A program made the position numbers and the translations under genes. Under the pieces are notes generated by a model. It searched no databases. It was not told where the DNA came from and worked only from the letters and a program-made list of their open reading frames with translations. DNA of 64,000 bases from Sphaerisporangium corydalis (GTDB lineage Bacteria; Actinomycetota; Actinomycetes; Streptosporangiales; Streptosporangiaceae): positions 1 to 64,000 of the forward strand of contig NZ_JANZYP010000004.1 of assembly GCF_025506355.1 (NCBI RefSeq), given 5' to 3'. Each line of letters opens with the position of its first letter. Positions within the stretch are counted from its first letter, which is position 1. Positions 1 to 7,821 of the stretch are shown here, piece by piece.

Positions 1-38
<38 letters not shown>

Positions 39-523
39 CGGGTGGGATGGGGGTTGTAAATGGGGGTTTACAGGGAGTTTGGTACGTGGATAGGGCGGTG
101 TAGGTGGTGTTTTAGGTTAATCGGTGGGGGTGGTTAGATATTCGGGTCACTTTGGTGTGTTGGGGCTCAGTGGTGTGGGTGGGGGTGCGCTGTCACAGTC
201 GTCACACTTGTCACAAGCTTCCGGGTGGCCCCGATTGGCGCTTGAATGGACTGGCGGAACTGGAACGATCACTGGTGTCGGCGTCCTGCCAGGTGGAACC
301 CTGATCGAACGGCGCCGGCCCCCGGTCCCGGCGGATGTGCCAAGTCCCGGTTTGCCGTCCTGGGCCACGTTTCAGCCCGGTAGTTTGTCCTGTTTGCATC
401 TGTTTGTCCTATGGATTACTCTATGTGGAACTCCCTGGGTGAGAAGTCCTATCTAGGCGACTTGCTCATACCACGGAGATTGCCACGGTGCAGATCGGTC
501 CTCTGTGGAGATCCCTCTCCCGC
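39..523. other. Gene-poor leader region upstream of the riboswitch
   Basis: No open frame here has convincing codon use or a ribosome binding site. Positions 39-190 are strongly G/T skewed. The only signal I can support is a possible sigma-A-like promoter at 394-422, which would give the wall-hydrolase gene a leader of roughly 250 nt including the riboswitch. Confidence 0.5.
394..422 (+). promoter_or_regulatory. Possible promoter for riboswitch-CHAP transcript
   Basis: TTGCAT (394-399) and TACTCT (417-422) are separated by 17 bases. Initiation near 429 would place the whole riboswitch in the leader. The hexamers are only moderate matches, so this is tentative. Confidence 0.35.
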
Positions 524-530
524 CGATGCG

Positions 531-664
531 CACACCGCCGAGTCCGCGCTCTCTCGCGGAGCCGGGGACCCACCGCATTTGGGGTGAATCGGGGCGTTAT
601 CCCACGCACCCGTAGGGCGCACTTCCTCGCCCGAACCCGTCAGCTAACCCGGTAGGCGGCTTGG
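531..664 (+). ncRNA. c-di-AMP (ydaO/yuaA) riboswitch
   Basis: The leader carries conserved blocks of the actinobacterial ydaO motif in order: CGCCGAGTCCG, GGAGCCGGGGACCCA, GGGGTGAATC, CCCGAACCCGTCAGC and TAACCCGGTAGGCGG. The outer P1 helix can form between CCGCC (535-539) and GGCGG (655-659). The family binds cyclic di-AMP and in Actinobacteria typically controls cell-wall hydrolases, turning expression off when ligand is high. The 3' end adjoins the GGAAGGAG ribosome binding site (663-670), so both terminator-like and translational control are conceivable. The downstream CHAP protein fits the family's usual target. Confidence 0.93.
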
Positions 665-677
665 AAGGAGTTTCCCC

Positions 678-1349
678 TTGTCTATGTTCATACATCGGCT
701 TCTGGACACCCCGAAGAACCGGCTCAAGGCCTTCGCCATGGGCGGGCTCGTCGTCGCCCAGGCCGTGACGGGCACGACGCTCGCCATGCACTCAGGCACC
801 TCTTCAAGCGACGCGGTCGTCCAGATCGCCGGCGCCGAGGCCGGCTCCCACCGCCAGGTCTCCGCCCAGCAGCTCCTCACCCTCGCCGAGGGACAGGTCG
901 GCATCTCCGAGGACAGCGCCGGTGGCGGCACCAAGTTCCACTCCTGGTACATGAGCTCCCCCCGTGCCAGGGAGACCGTCGCCCGCGACAGCGGGAAGAT
1001 CACCGACTACGCCGACGCCGCCTGGTGCGACATGTTCGTCTCCTGGGTCGGCACCCAGCTCGGCCTGCAGGACACCGTCGGAACCGACGCCTACACCGTC
1101 GCGCACGCCAAGTGGTTCGCCTCCCAGGGCCGCTGGGGCACCACGCCGGCGCCCGGCGCCGTCGTCTTCTTCGACTGGACCGGCGGCAAGAGGATCGGCG
1201 ACATCAGCCACGTCGGCTTCGTCGTCAAGGACAACGGCGACGGCACCATCCAGACCGTCGAGGGCAACACGGGCAACGGCCGGGTCGAGATCCGCACCCG
1301 TCCCACCGCCCAGGTCGCGGGCTACGGCTACCCCAGCTACGCCGCCTGA
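678..1349 (+). CDS. Exported CHAP-domain peptidoglycan hydrolase
   Basis: This is a 223-residue protein with a hydrophobic N-terminal segment (about residues 17-36) consistent with export or anchoring. The C-terminal half resembles CHAP amidase/endopeptidase domains: the likely nucleophile is Cys117 in AWCDMFVSW and the likely base is His178 in ISHVGFV. Such enzymes cut peptide cross-links of the cell wall. TTG 678 was chosen because it lies 7 nt after GGAAGGAG; an ATG at 684 in the same frame is the alternative. The upstream c-di-AMP riboswitch links expression to wall or osmotic signalling. The exact substrate is unknown. Confidence 0.85.
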   Translation: MSMFIHRLLDTPKNRLKAFAMGGLVVAQAVTGTTLAMHSGTSSSDAVVQIAGAEAGSHRQVSAQQLLTLAEGQVGISEDSAGGGTKFHSWYMSSPRARETVARDSGKITDYADAAWCDMFVSWVGTQLGLQDTVGTDAYTVAHAKWFASQGRWGTTPAPGAVVFFDWTGGKRIGDISHVGFVVKDNGDGTIQTVEGNTGNGRVEIRTRPTAQVAGYGYPSYAA

Positions 1350-1365
1350 CCTCACCCCCACACGT

Positions 1366-1404
1366 GCCGTACGGCCGGGGACCCCACTCCTCCGGCCGTA
1401 CGGC
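1366..1404 (+). terminator. Strong hairpin after CHAP gene
   Basis: A perfect 13-bp inverted repeat, GCCGTACGGCCGG (1366-1378) with its complement at 1392-1404, encloses a 13-nt loop 17 bp after the stop codon. There is no long U-tract, as is common for actinomycete terminators. Confidence 0.7.
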
Positions 1405-1515
1405 GCCGTCGTTTGTGGGGGTTTCGCCTGATTCACGGGGTGTTCAGACCTCCTGGACGATCTAGTGGCCTCGCGTGGCGCATGGATGATTTGCGCCCGA
1501 CTGCGCCTGGAGCGA

Positions 1516-1529
1516 TGGGAGCGCTCCCA
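1516..1529. promoter_or_regulatory. CebR/CelR-type operator, copy 1
   Basis: TGGGAGCGCTCCCA is a perfect 14-bp palindrome, identical to the operator known for CebR (Streptomyces) and CelR (Thermobifida), LacI-family repressors that respond to cellobiose or cello-oligosaccharides. It lies 276 bp upstream of the binding-protein gene. Confidence 0.9.
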
Positions 1530-1645
1530 AGAGTAGCTATGCCCCTTATCACGCTCAACATCGGGTTTTGGGCTCCTAACAGCCTCAGGAGTAACAGTTA
1601 GGTTTCGGCATATTGACGCCAGCATTGCCTATCGGGGACTCTTCG

Positions 1646-1659
1646 TGGGAGCGCTCCCA
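1646..1659. promoter_or_regulatory. CebR/CelR-type operator, copy 2
   Basis: This is a second perfect TGGGAGCGCTCCCA, 133 bp before the first operon gene and a few bases after a candidate -10. Occupancy here would block initiation directly. Confidence 0.92.
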
Positions 1660-1791
1660 AATATCGCTCACGAGGTGAGGCCCTCGTGAGATCACGACTC
1701 GCGGGATCCAGCACATCGCGGGGCCCGACTGTCGGGGCCGGCCCTCGATGCACCTCCCAACGATCGGGCAACCACCTGAGAGGGGTCCGGA

Positions 1792-3144
1792 ATGATCAAA
1801 AATATGCGCCGTGGCAGGATGCTCGCGGTCGCATCGGTGATGACCGCCGCGCTCGGCGTCACCGCCGCGTGCTCGTCCGGCGACACCAGCGGCTCCACCG
1901 GAAGTTCGTCATCCTCGTCGGCAGCGCCGGCCGAGAAGATCACTCTTACGCTGCAGACCTTCGGCGGCGGCACCAACTTCGGCTACAAGGCCGCCGTTGA
2001 GAAATGGAACGCCGATCATCCGAATGTGCAGGTCAAGTACAACAACTTGACCGACAGCTTCGAGAACGTCTATTGGCCCCAGATGCTGCAGTGGCTCCAG
2101 TCCGGCACCGGTGCCGGTGACGTGGTCGGCATCGACGAGGGCGGCATGGGCCTGGCCAAGGCCCGCCCGCAGTTCTTCACCGACCTCGGGCAGTACGGCC
2201 TGCAGAGCCGCCAGTCGGACTTCCCCGCCTGGAAGTGGGAGAACGGCATCAACACCGAGGGCAAGCTGTTCGCCCTCGGCACCGACGTCGGCGGCATGAG
2301 CATCTGCTACCGCTCGGACCTGTTCAAGAAGGCGGGCCTGCCCACCGACCGCGACGAGGTCTCCAAGCTGTGGGGCGGCGGCTGGGACGCGTTCGTCAAG
2401 GCCGGCCAGGACTTCCAGGCCAAGGTCAAGGACGCGAAGTTCGTCGACAGCATCAACACGATCTACAACGTGGTGCTGTCGCAGGAGTCGGCCAAGAACG
2501 GCAACGTCACCTACTTCGACAAGAACCAGCAGCTCATCGTGGACAAGAACCCGGCGGTCAAGTCGGCGTTCGACTTCTCCGAGAAGATCAGCAAGGCCGG
2601 TCTCACCGCCAAGATGCAGAACTTCACCGACCCGTGGAACACCGGCTTCGTCAAGTCGCAGTTCGCGACCCTCGGCTGCCCGGGCTGGATGCTCGGCGTG
2701 GTGTCGGGCACGGCCGGCGACAAGTTCAAGGGCAAGTGGGACGTCGCGACGGTGCCCGGCGGCGGCGGCAACTGGGGCGGCTCCTGGCTCGCGGTGCCCA
2801 AGCAGAGCAAGCACCCGAAGGAGGCCGCCGAGCTGGCCAGCTACCTGACCAGCCCCGAGGCCCAGCTCCTGGCGTTCAAGGAGGGCGGCAACCTGCCCAG
2901 CACCATCCCGGCGCAGGACAACCCCGACCTGCAGAGCGCGACCAACGAGTACTTCGGCAACGCGCCCATCGGCAAGATCTTCGGGCCGTCCATCAAGTCG
3001 CTCCAGCCGACCTTCCTCGGCGAGAAGCACGCGCAGGTGAAGCGTGAGGTGGAGCAGGTTCTGACCGGCATGGACCAGGGTTCGGTGCCCTACGACCAGG
3101 CCTGGCAGAAGTTCGTCGAGGCGGGCCAGAAGGCGGCGGGCTGA
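1792..3144 (+). CDS. cebE: Cello-oligosaccharide ABC transporter binding lipoprotein (CebE-like)
   Basis: This 450-residue protein is a family 1 extracellular solute-binding protein. Its N-terminus has basic residues, a hydrophobic stretch and a lipobox ending TAAC with the lipidated Cys27, followed by a Ser/Thr-rich tether. It should capture sugar outside the membrane and deliver it to the two permeases encoded next. Substrate assignment to cellobiose/cellotriose rests on context: CebR-type operators, a CebR-like repressor gene and GH1 beta-glucosidases. A GAGAGGGG ribosome binding site precedes ATG 1792. No ATPase is encoded nearby, as is usual for ceb loci, which share MsiK. Confidence 0.9.
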   Translation: MIKNMRRGRMLAVASVMTAALGVTAACSSGDTSGSTGSSSSSSAAPAEKITLTLQTFGGGTNFGYKAAVEKWNADHPNVQVKYNNLTDSFENVYWPQMLQWLQSGTGAGDVVGIDEGGMGLAKARPQFFTDLGQYGLQSRQSDFPAWKWENGINTEGKLFALGTDVGGMSICYRSDLFKKAGLPTDRDEVSKLWGGGWDAFVKAGQDFQAKVKDAKFVDSINTIYNVVLSQESAKNGNVTYFDKNQQLIVDKNPAVKSAFDFSEKISKAGLTAKMQNFTDPWNTGFVKSQFATLGCPGWMLGVVSGTAGDKFKGKWDVATVPGGGGNWGGSWLAVPKQSKHPKEAAELASYLTSPEAQLLAFKEGGNLPSTIPAQDNPDLQSATNEYFGNAPIGKIFGPSIKSLQPTFLGEKHAQVKREVEQVLTGMDQGSVPYDQAWQKFVEAGQKAAG

Positions 3145-3330
3145 TCGTCCGTGACCGTCACCGGCCCGCCGTCGCGACCGTCAGGCGAGCCGGTGACCTG
3201 CCGTAGGGCGCGGACGGAGGCGGGAACCGCCACCGTCCGCGCCCGGCGGCACCCCCCCGGACCGTGCCCCCGCCCGGCCTGGTCAACGCCAGGCGGCGGC
3301 ACGACACCGACCACCGACGAAAGAAGGAGA

Positions 3331-3384
3331 ATGGGGCTTCCTCCCGTGGCCGCAGGCCGGGATCCCGCCCCGGAAATCCGATGA
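3331..3384 (+). CDS. Possible 17-residue leader peptide before cebF
   Basis: A small frame starts at ATG 3331, directly after AAGGAG (3324-3329), and stops at TGA 3382-3384, overlapping the ATG of the permease gene as ATGA. This could couple translation. The gap between AAGGAG and ATG is only one base, much shorter than normal, so initiation here may be poor or absent. Confidence 0.25.
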   Translation: MGLPPVAAGRDPAPEIR

Positions 3385-4361
3385 GCGTCCACCTCCACAC
3401 CCAGCGGGCGGATCCGGCGCCACCCCCACACCGGCCGGGCCGCCGTCGTTCGCGGCCCACAAGCCGTCTCTGGTCGCAACTCGACCTCAAGGCGGCCCCC
3501 TATTTCCTGATCTCTCCGTACTTCGTGCTCTTCGCGATCTTCGGCCTGTTCCCCCTGGTGTTCACCCTGTGGGTCTCGCTCCAGGACTACGGGCTGGCCG
3601 GCGGCGACGCGACGTTCACCGGCCTGGAGAACTACTCCAAGCTGCTGGCCGACGCGGACTTCTGGAACGCGGTGGTCAACACCGTCGGCATCTTCGTGCT
3701 CGCCACGGTCCCGCAGCTCGTCCTGGCCCTGCTGCTCGCCAACGCGCTGAACAAGCGGTTGCGCGGGCGGCTGTTCTTCCGCCTCGGCGTGCTGCTGCCC
3801 CTGGTCACCTCGGTCGTCGCGGTCGCCATCGTGTTCACCCAGTTGTACGGGCGCGACTTCGGCCTGTTCAACTGGCTCCTCGGCCACGTCGGCGTGGACC
3901 ACAACATCGACTGGCAGAGCTCGAAGTGGTCCTCATGGACGGCGATCGCCACCATGGTCGACTGGCGGTGGACCGGCTACAACGCGATCATCTACCTCGC
4001 GGGGATGCAGACCATCCCCCGCGACCTGTACGAAGCGGCGTCGATCGACGGGGCCTCGCCCCGCAAGCAGTTCTGGAGCATCACGCTGCCGATGATCCGC
4101 CCGACGATCATCTTCACCGTCTTCGTGTCCACCATCGGCGGCCTGACACTGTTCGCCGAGCCGGTGATGTTCGCCAGCAACCGCATGGACGGCGGCACCA
4201 CGGGCCAGTTCCAGACCATCGCGATGTACATCGTCGAGCAGGGGTTCAGGAACTTCGACTACGGCTACGCGGCGGCGGCCGCCTGGCTGCTGTTCCTGCT
4301 CATCCTCCTCGGCGTCGGCATCAACTACACGTTCGTCCGCCGGATCGGGGGCAGCAGATGA
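3381..4361 (+). CDS. cebF: Sugar ABC transporter permease (CebF-like)
   Basis: This is a 326-residue binding-protein-dependent permease of the MalF type with about six membrane helices starting near residue 35. The EAA loop is visible as EAASIDGASPRKQFWSITLP, which contacts the ATPase. ATG 3381 was chosen because family homology begins soon after it; longer in-frame starts add an unlikely Arg/Pro-rich tail. The site lacks a good ribosome binding site but overlaps the stop of a possible leader peptide. It forms the channel with the next gene product, whose ATG overlaps its stop. Confidence 0.88.
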   Translation: MSVHLHTQRADPAPPPHRPGRRRSRPTSRLWSQLDLKAAPYFLISPYFVLFAIFGLFPLVFTLWVSLQDYGLAGGDATFTGLENYSKLLADADFWNAVVNTVGIFVLATVPQLVLALLLANALNKRLRGRLFFRLGVLLPLVTSVVAVAIVFTQLYGRDFGLFNWLLGHVGVDHNIDWQSSKWSSWTAIATMVDWRWTGYNAIIYLAGMQTIPRDLYEAASIDGASPRKQFWSITLPMIRPTIIFTVFVSTIGGLTLFAEPVMFASNRMDGGTTGQFQTIAMYIVEQGFRNFDYGYAAAAAWLLFLLILLGVGINYTFVRRIGGSR

Positions 4362-5242
4362 CCACGATCACGCAGGTGGCGCCGGTGCGCAGGCCGAAGG
4401 ACCGCGGCAGGCGGGACCCGTTCCGCGCGACGCCGCTGACCAAGATCGCCCTCGGCATCACGGTCCTGCTGTCGATCTTCCCGCTGTACTGGATGGTGAT
4501 CATCGCGTCGCGGACGAACTCCGACGCGGTGGAGGTGCCGCCGCCGCTGCTGCCCGGCGGCAACCTCGGGGAGAACGTCCAGCGGGTGCTCAACACCGAG
4601 GACGCGCACTTCGTCACGGGCCTGGTGAACTCGCTGATCGTCACCACCACCGTGACCATCAGCGTGGTGATCATCTCGACCTTCGCGGGGTTCGCGTTCG
4701 CCCGGCTCCGGTTCCGGGGCCGCAACCTGCTGCTGGGCTCCATCCTGATCACGATGATGGTGCCGCTGCAGCAGATGGGCATCGTCCCGCTCTACCAGCT
4801 CATGGTGAGCCTCGGCTGGGTCGGCACGCTCAAGGCGGTGATCCTCCCCTACCTGCTCAACGGCTTCGGCGTGTTCATGATGACGCAGTACACCGACCAG
4901 GCCGTGCCCGAGGAACTGGTCGAGGCGGCCCGGGTCGACGGCGCCTCGACCATGCGCATCTGGTGGAACGTGATCCTGCCCGCCGTACGGCCGGGAATGG
5001 CCGTGCTGGCGCTCCAGACCTTCATGCTGAACTGGAACGAGTTCATGTGGCCCATGATCGTCCTGACGCCCGAGAACCCCACGGTCCAGGTCTCGATCAG
5101 CTTCCTCACGGCGGCCCACACCACGGACTACGTCCTGATCTTCACAGGTACAGCCCTATCCGTCCTACCGCTCATTGTCGTTTTCGTCGCGTTCGGCCGG
5201 CAAATCGTCGGCGGACTCATGGAAGGTGCGGTCAAAGCGTGA
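4358..5242 (+). CDS. cebG: Sugar ABC transporter permease (CebG-like)
   Basis: This 294-residue MalG-type permease has about six transmembrane segments and the EAA motif EAARVDGASTMRIWWNVILP. It pairs with the CebF-like subunit for import of beta-glucosides. ATG 4358 overlaps the preceding TGA by 4 nt (ATGA), implying coupled translation. Its own stop overlaps the next start (GTGA at 5239-5242). Confidence 0.9.
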   Translation: MTTITQVAPVRRPKDRGRRDPFRATPLTKIALGITVLLSIFPLYWMVIIASRTNSDAVEVPPPLLPGGNLGENVQRVLNTEDAHFVTGLVNSLIVTTTVTISVVIISTFAGFAFARLRFRGRNLLLGSILITMMVPLQQMGIVPLYQLMVSLGWVGTLKAVILPYLLNGFGVFMMTQYTDQAVPEELVEAARVDGASTMRIWWNVILPAVRPGMAVLALQTFMLNWNEFMWPMIVLTPENPTVQVSISFLTAAHTTDYVLIFTGTALSVLPLIVVFVAFGRQIVGGLMEGAVKA

Positions 5243-6672
5243 CCACGCAGGAGACTCAACCCGAGACCGACGTCCCCGCCCTGGTGTTCCCGACCGGCTT
5301 CGTCTGGGGCGCGGCCACGTCGGCCTACCAGATCGAGGGATCGACCGGCGCCGAGGGGCGCGGGCCCTCCATCTGGGACACGTTCGTGCGCCAGCCCGGC
5401 CGCGTCCTCAACGGCGAGACCGCCGACGTCGCCATCGACCACTACCGCCGCTATCGCGACGACGTGGCGGTCATGGCCGACCTCGGCCTGACCGCCTACC
5501 GCTTCTCGGTCTCCTGGCCGAGGATCCAGCCGGACGGCGCCGGCGCGGTCAACGAGGCGGGCCTGGACTTCTACCGGCGGCTGGTCGACGAACTCCTCGA
5601 CCACGACATCGAGCCCTGGCTGACGCTGTACCACTGGGACCTCCCCCAGCCCCTGGAGGATCTCGGCGGCTGGCCGCTACGCGACACGTCGAAGCGCTTC
5701 GCCGACTTCGCCGCGTGCGTCCACCAGGCGCTCGGCGACCGCGTCCGCAACTGGACGACGGTCAACGAGCCGTGGTGCGCGGCCTTCCTCGGCTACGCCT
5801 CCGGCGAGCACGCGCCGGGACGGCGTGACCCGGCCGCCTCGATCCGGGCCGCCCACCACCTCAACCTGGCCCACGGCCTGGCGGTCCAGGCGCTGCGCGC
5901 CCAGGGCCCCGGCGCGCGGATCGGCGGGTCGGTCAACCTGTACGCGATCACCCCCGCCTCCCAGGACGAGGCGGACCTGGACGCCGCCCGGCGCATCGAC
6001 GGCCTGCAGAACCGGTTCTTCCTGGACGCGCTGATGAAGGGCTCCTACCCCGAGGACGTCATCGCGGACCTGAGCGAGGTCGCCGACTTCGACTTCGTCC
6101 AGGACGGCGACATGGAGACGATCTCCACCCCGTTCGACACGCTGATGGTCAACTACTACAGCCGCTTCACGGTGTCGGGCAAGCCCGGCGGGGCCGCCTC
6201 CGCCGCCGCCGCGCCGACCGGCGCCGGGTCGCCGTGGCCGGGCAGTGAGCAGGTGTCCTTCGTCAACGGCGGGCGCCCTGTCACCTCGATGGGCTGGGAG
6301 ATCGACGACATCGGCCTGCTGGAGGTGCTCCAGCGGGTGGCCCGCGACTACCCGGGCATCCCGATGGTCATCTCCGAGAACGGCGCCGCCTTCGACGACG
6401 TGCTCGCCGACGGCGCCGTCGACGACCAGGAGCGCCTGGCGTACATCGACGCCCACCTGCGCACCTGCCACACCGCCATCGAGGCGGGGATCCCGCTGAA
6501 GGGATACTTCGCCTGGTCCCTGATGGACAATTTCGAGTGGGCGTGGGGGTACGGCAAGCGTTTCGGGCTCGTCCACGTCGACTACGCCACACAACTGCGG
6601 ACTCCCAAGGCCAGCGCCCTCTGGTACGCCGATACAATCCGCCGAGGTGGTCTCTCCGCTCCGGCAGAATAA
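5239..6672 (+). CDS. bglC: GH1 beta-glucosidase (BglC-like)
   Basis: This 477-residue retaining glycoside hydrolase family 1 enzyme hydrolyses cellobiose and other beta-glucosides to glucose in the cytoplasm. It opens with the typical FPTGFVWGAATSAYQIEG. The acid/base is Glu177 in TVNEPW and the nucleophile Glu380 in ISENG. The GTG start overlaps the permease stop by 4 nt, so imported sugar and its hydrolase are made from one transcript. A Gly/Ala-rich insertion near residues 315-335 is not typical of the core fold. Confidence 0.93.
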   Translation: MTTQETQPETDVPALVFPTGFVWGAATSAYQIEGSTGAEGRGPSIWDTFVRQPGRVLNGETADVAIDHYRRYRDDVAVMADLGLTAYRFSVSWPRIQPDGAGAVNEAGLDFYRRLVDELLDHDIEPWLTLYHWDLPQPLEDLGGWPLRDTSKRFADFAACVHQALGDRVRNWTTVNEPWCAAFLGYASGEHAPGRRDPAASIRAAHHLNLAHGLAVQALRAQGPGARIGGSVNLYAITPASQDEADLDAARRIDGLQNRFFLDALMKGSYPEDVIADLSEVADFDFVQDGDMETISTPFDTLMVNYYSRFTVSGKPGGAASAAAAPTGAGSPWPGSEQVSFVNGGRPVTSMGWEIDDIGLLEVLQRVARDYPGIPMVISENGAAFDDVLADGAVDDQERLAYIDAHLRTCHTAIEAGIPLKGYFAWSLMDNFEWAWGYGKRFGLVHVDYATQLRTPKASALWYADTIRRGGLSAPAE

Positions 6673-6699
6673 GGCCAACCGCAGGAGGGGGCACTTTTC

Positions 6700-7719
6700 A
6701 TGAACGGGGACCGCCGCTCGGGAGCGCGACCGACCCTCGAGGCCGTCGCCGCTCGCGCCGGCGTCGGCCGTGGCACGGTCTCGCGCGTCATCAACGGCTC
6801 GCCGAAGGTGAGCGACAAGGCGCGCGAGGCCGTACGCCAGGCGATCGACGAGCTCGGCTACGTGCCCAACCGGGCGGCGCGCACCCTGGTCACCAGGCGC
6901 ACCGACACGATCGCGCTGGTCGTGTCGGAGTCGGAGCAGCGGATCTTCGACGAGCCGTTCTTCGCGGGCATCATCCGCGGCATCGGCTCGTCGCTGTCGG
7001 AGACCGGGCTCCAGCTCATCCTCACCATGGCGCAGTCACGCGACGAGCACGAGCGCCTGGAGCTGTACCTCACCGGTCAGCACGTCGACGGGGTCCTGCT
7101 GATCTCGCTGCACGGCGGCGACCCGCTGCCGGGCAGGCTGGAGGAGATGGGCGTGCCGACGGTCCTCGGCGGCCGGCCCGTCGGGTTCACGCCGTTCAGC
7201 TACGTCGACATGGACAACCGGGCCGGCGCCCGGCAGGCGGTGAAGTACCTGCTGGCCAAGGGCAGGCGCCGCATCGCCACCATCGCCGGCCCGCAGGACA
7301 TGGGCGTGGGCGTCGACCGGCTCGCCGGCTACCGCGACGCGCTGCTGGCGACCGGGATGCCCGAGCTGGTGGTGTACGGCGACTTCAGCGAGAACGCCGG
7401 GGCGGACGCGATGGAGCGGCTGCTCGACCTGCATCCGGGACTGGACGCCGTCTTCACCGCCTCCGACCCGATGGCCATCGGCGCGATGCGGGTGCTGCGC
7501 GAGCGGGGCAAGGTCATCCCCCGCGACGTGGCGGTGATCGGGTTCGACGACTCGTCCATCGCCGCGCACACCGCGCCGCCGCTGACCAGCGTGCACCAGC
7601 CGACCGAGGCCATGGGCCGCCAGATGGCGCAGCTGCTGGTGTCCCGCATCAACGGCGAGCGCCTGGAGCAGCCCGTCGTCATATTGGACACCCACCTGGT
7701 CGAGCGCGGCTCGGCCTGA
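6700..7719 (+). CDS. cebR: LacI-family repressor (CebR-like)
   Basis: This is a 339-residue LacI/GalR regulator. The helix-turn-helix and hinge occupy about residues 11-60 (TLEAVAARAGVGRGTVSRVING), followed by the periplasmic-binding-protein-like sensor domain. A good GGAGG site precedes ATG 6700. Its position in the operon and the TGGGAGCGCTCCCA sites argue that it is the CebR/CelR orthologue, released from DNA by cellobiose or cellotriose. In streptomycetes cebR usually sits upstream of cebEFG; here it follows bglC, so it would be co-induced with its targets and give negative feedback. Confidence 0.9.
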   Translation: MNGDRRSGARPTLEAVAARAGVGRGTVSRVINGSPKVSDKAREAVRQAIDELGYVPNRAARTLVTRRTDTIALVVSESEQRIFDEPFFAGIIRGIGSSLSETGLQLILTMAQSRDEHERLELYLTGQHVDGVLLISLHGGDPLPGRLEEMGVPTVLGGRPVGFTPFSYVDMDNRAGARQAVKYLLAKGRRRIATIAGPQDMGVGVDRLAGYRDALLATGMPELVVYGDFSENAGADAMERLLDLHPGLDAVFTASDPMAIGAMRVLRERGKVIPRDVAVIGFDDSSIAAHTAPPLTSVHQPTEAMGRQMAQLLVSRINGERLEQPVVILDTHLVERGSA

Positions 7720-7746
7720 CCCGCCGCCCCTGGGCGCCACCGGCCC

Positions 7747-7772
7747 GGCCCCCGTCCTGACCGGCGGGGGCC
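7747..7772 (+). terminator. Hairpin between cebR and the second GH1 gene
   Basis: GGCCCCCG (7747-7754) can pair with CGGGGGCC (7765-7772) around a 10-nt loop, 28 bp after the cebR stop. It may attenuate read-through into the second beta-glucosidase gene. Confidence 0.45.
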
Positions 7773-7821
7773 CGGCAGCGGCGTGCCGTGACCCGGCCCG
7801 CCCACTCCGAAGGAGATCATC

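Larger units (their letters stand above)
1405..1791. other. Regulatory region of the ceb-like operon
   Basis: This gap holds two CebR-type operators (1516-1529 and 1646-1659). A possible promoter is TTGACG (1613-1618) with a weak GACTCT -10 at 1637-1642, placing the second operator just at the start of transcription. The centres of the two operators are 130 bp apart. No gene is visible. Confidence 0.6.
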
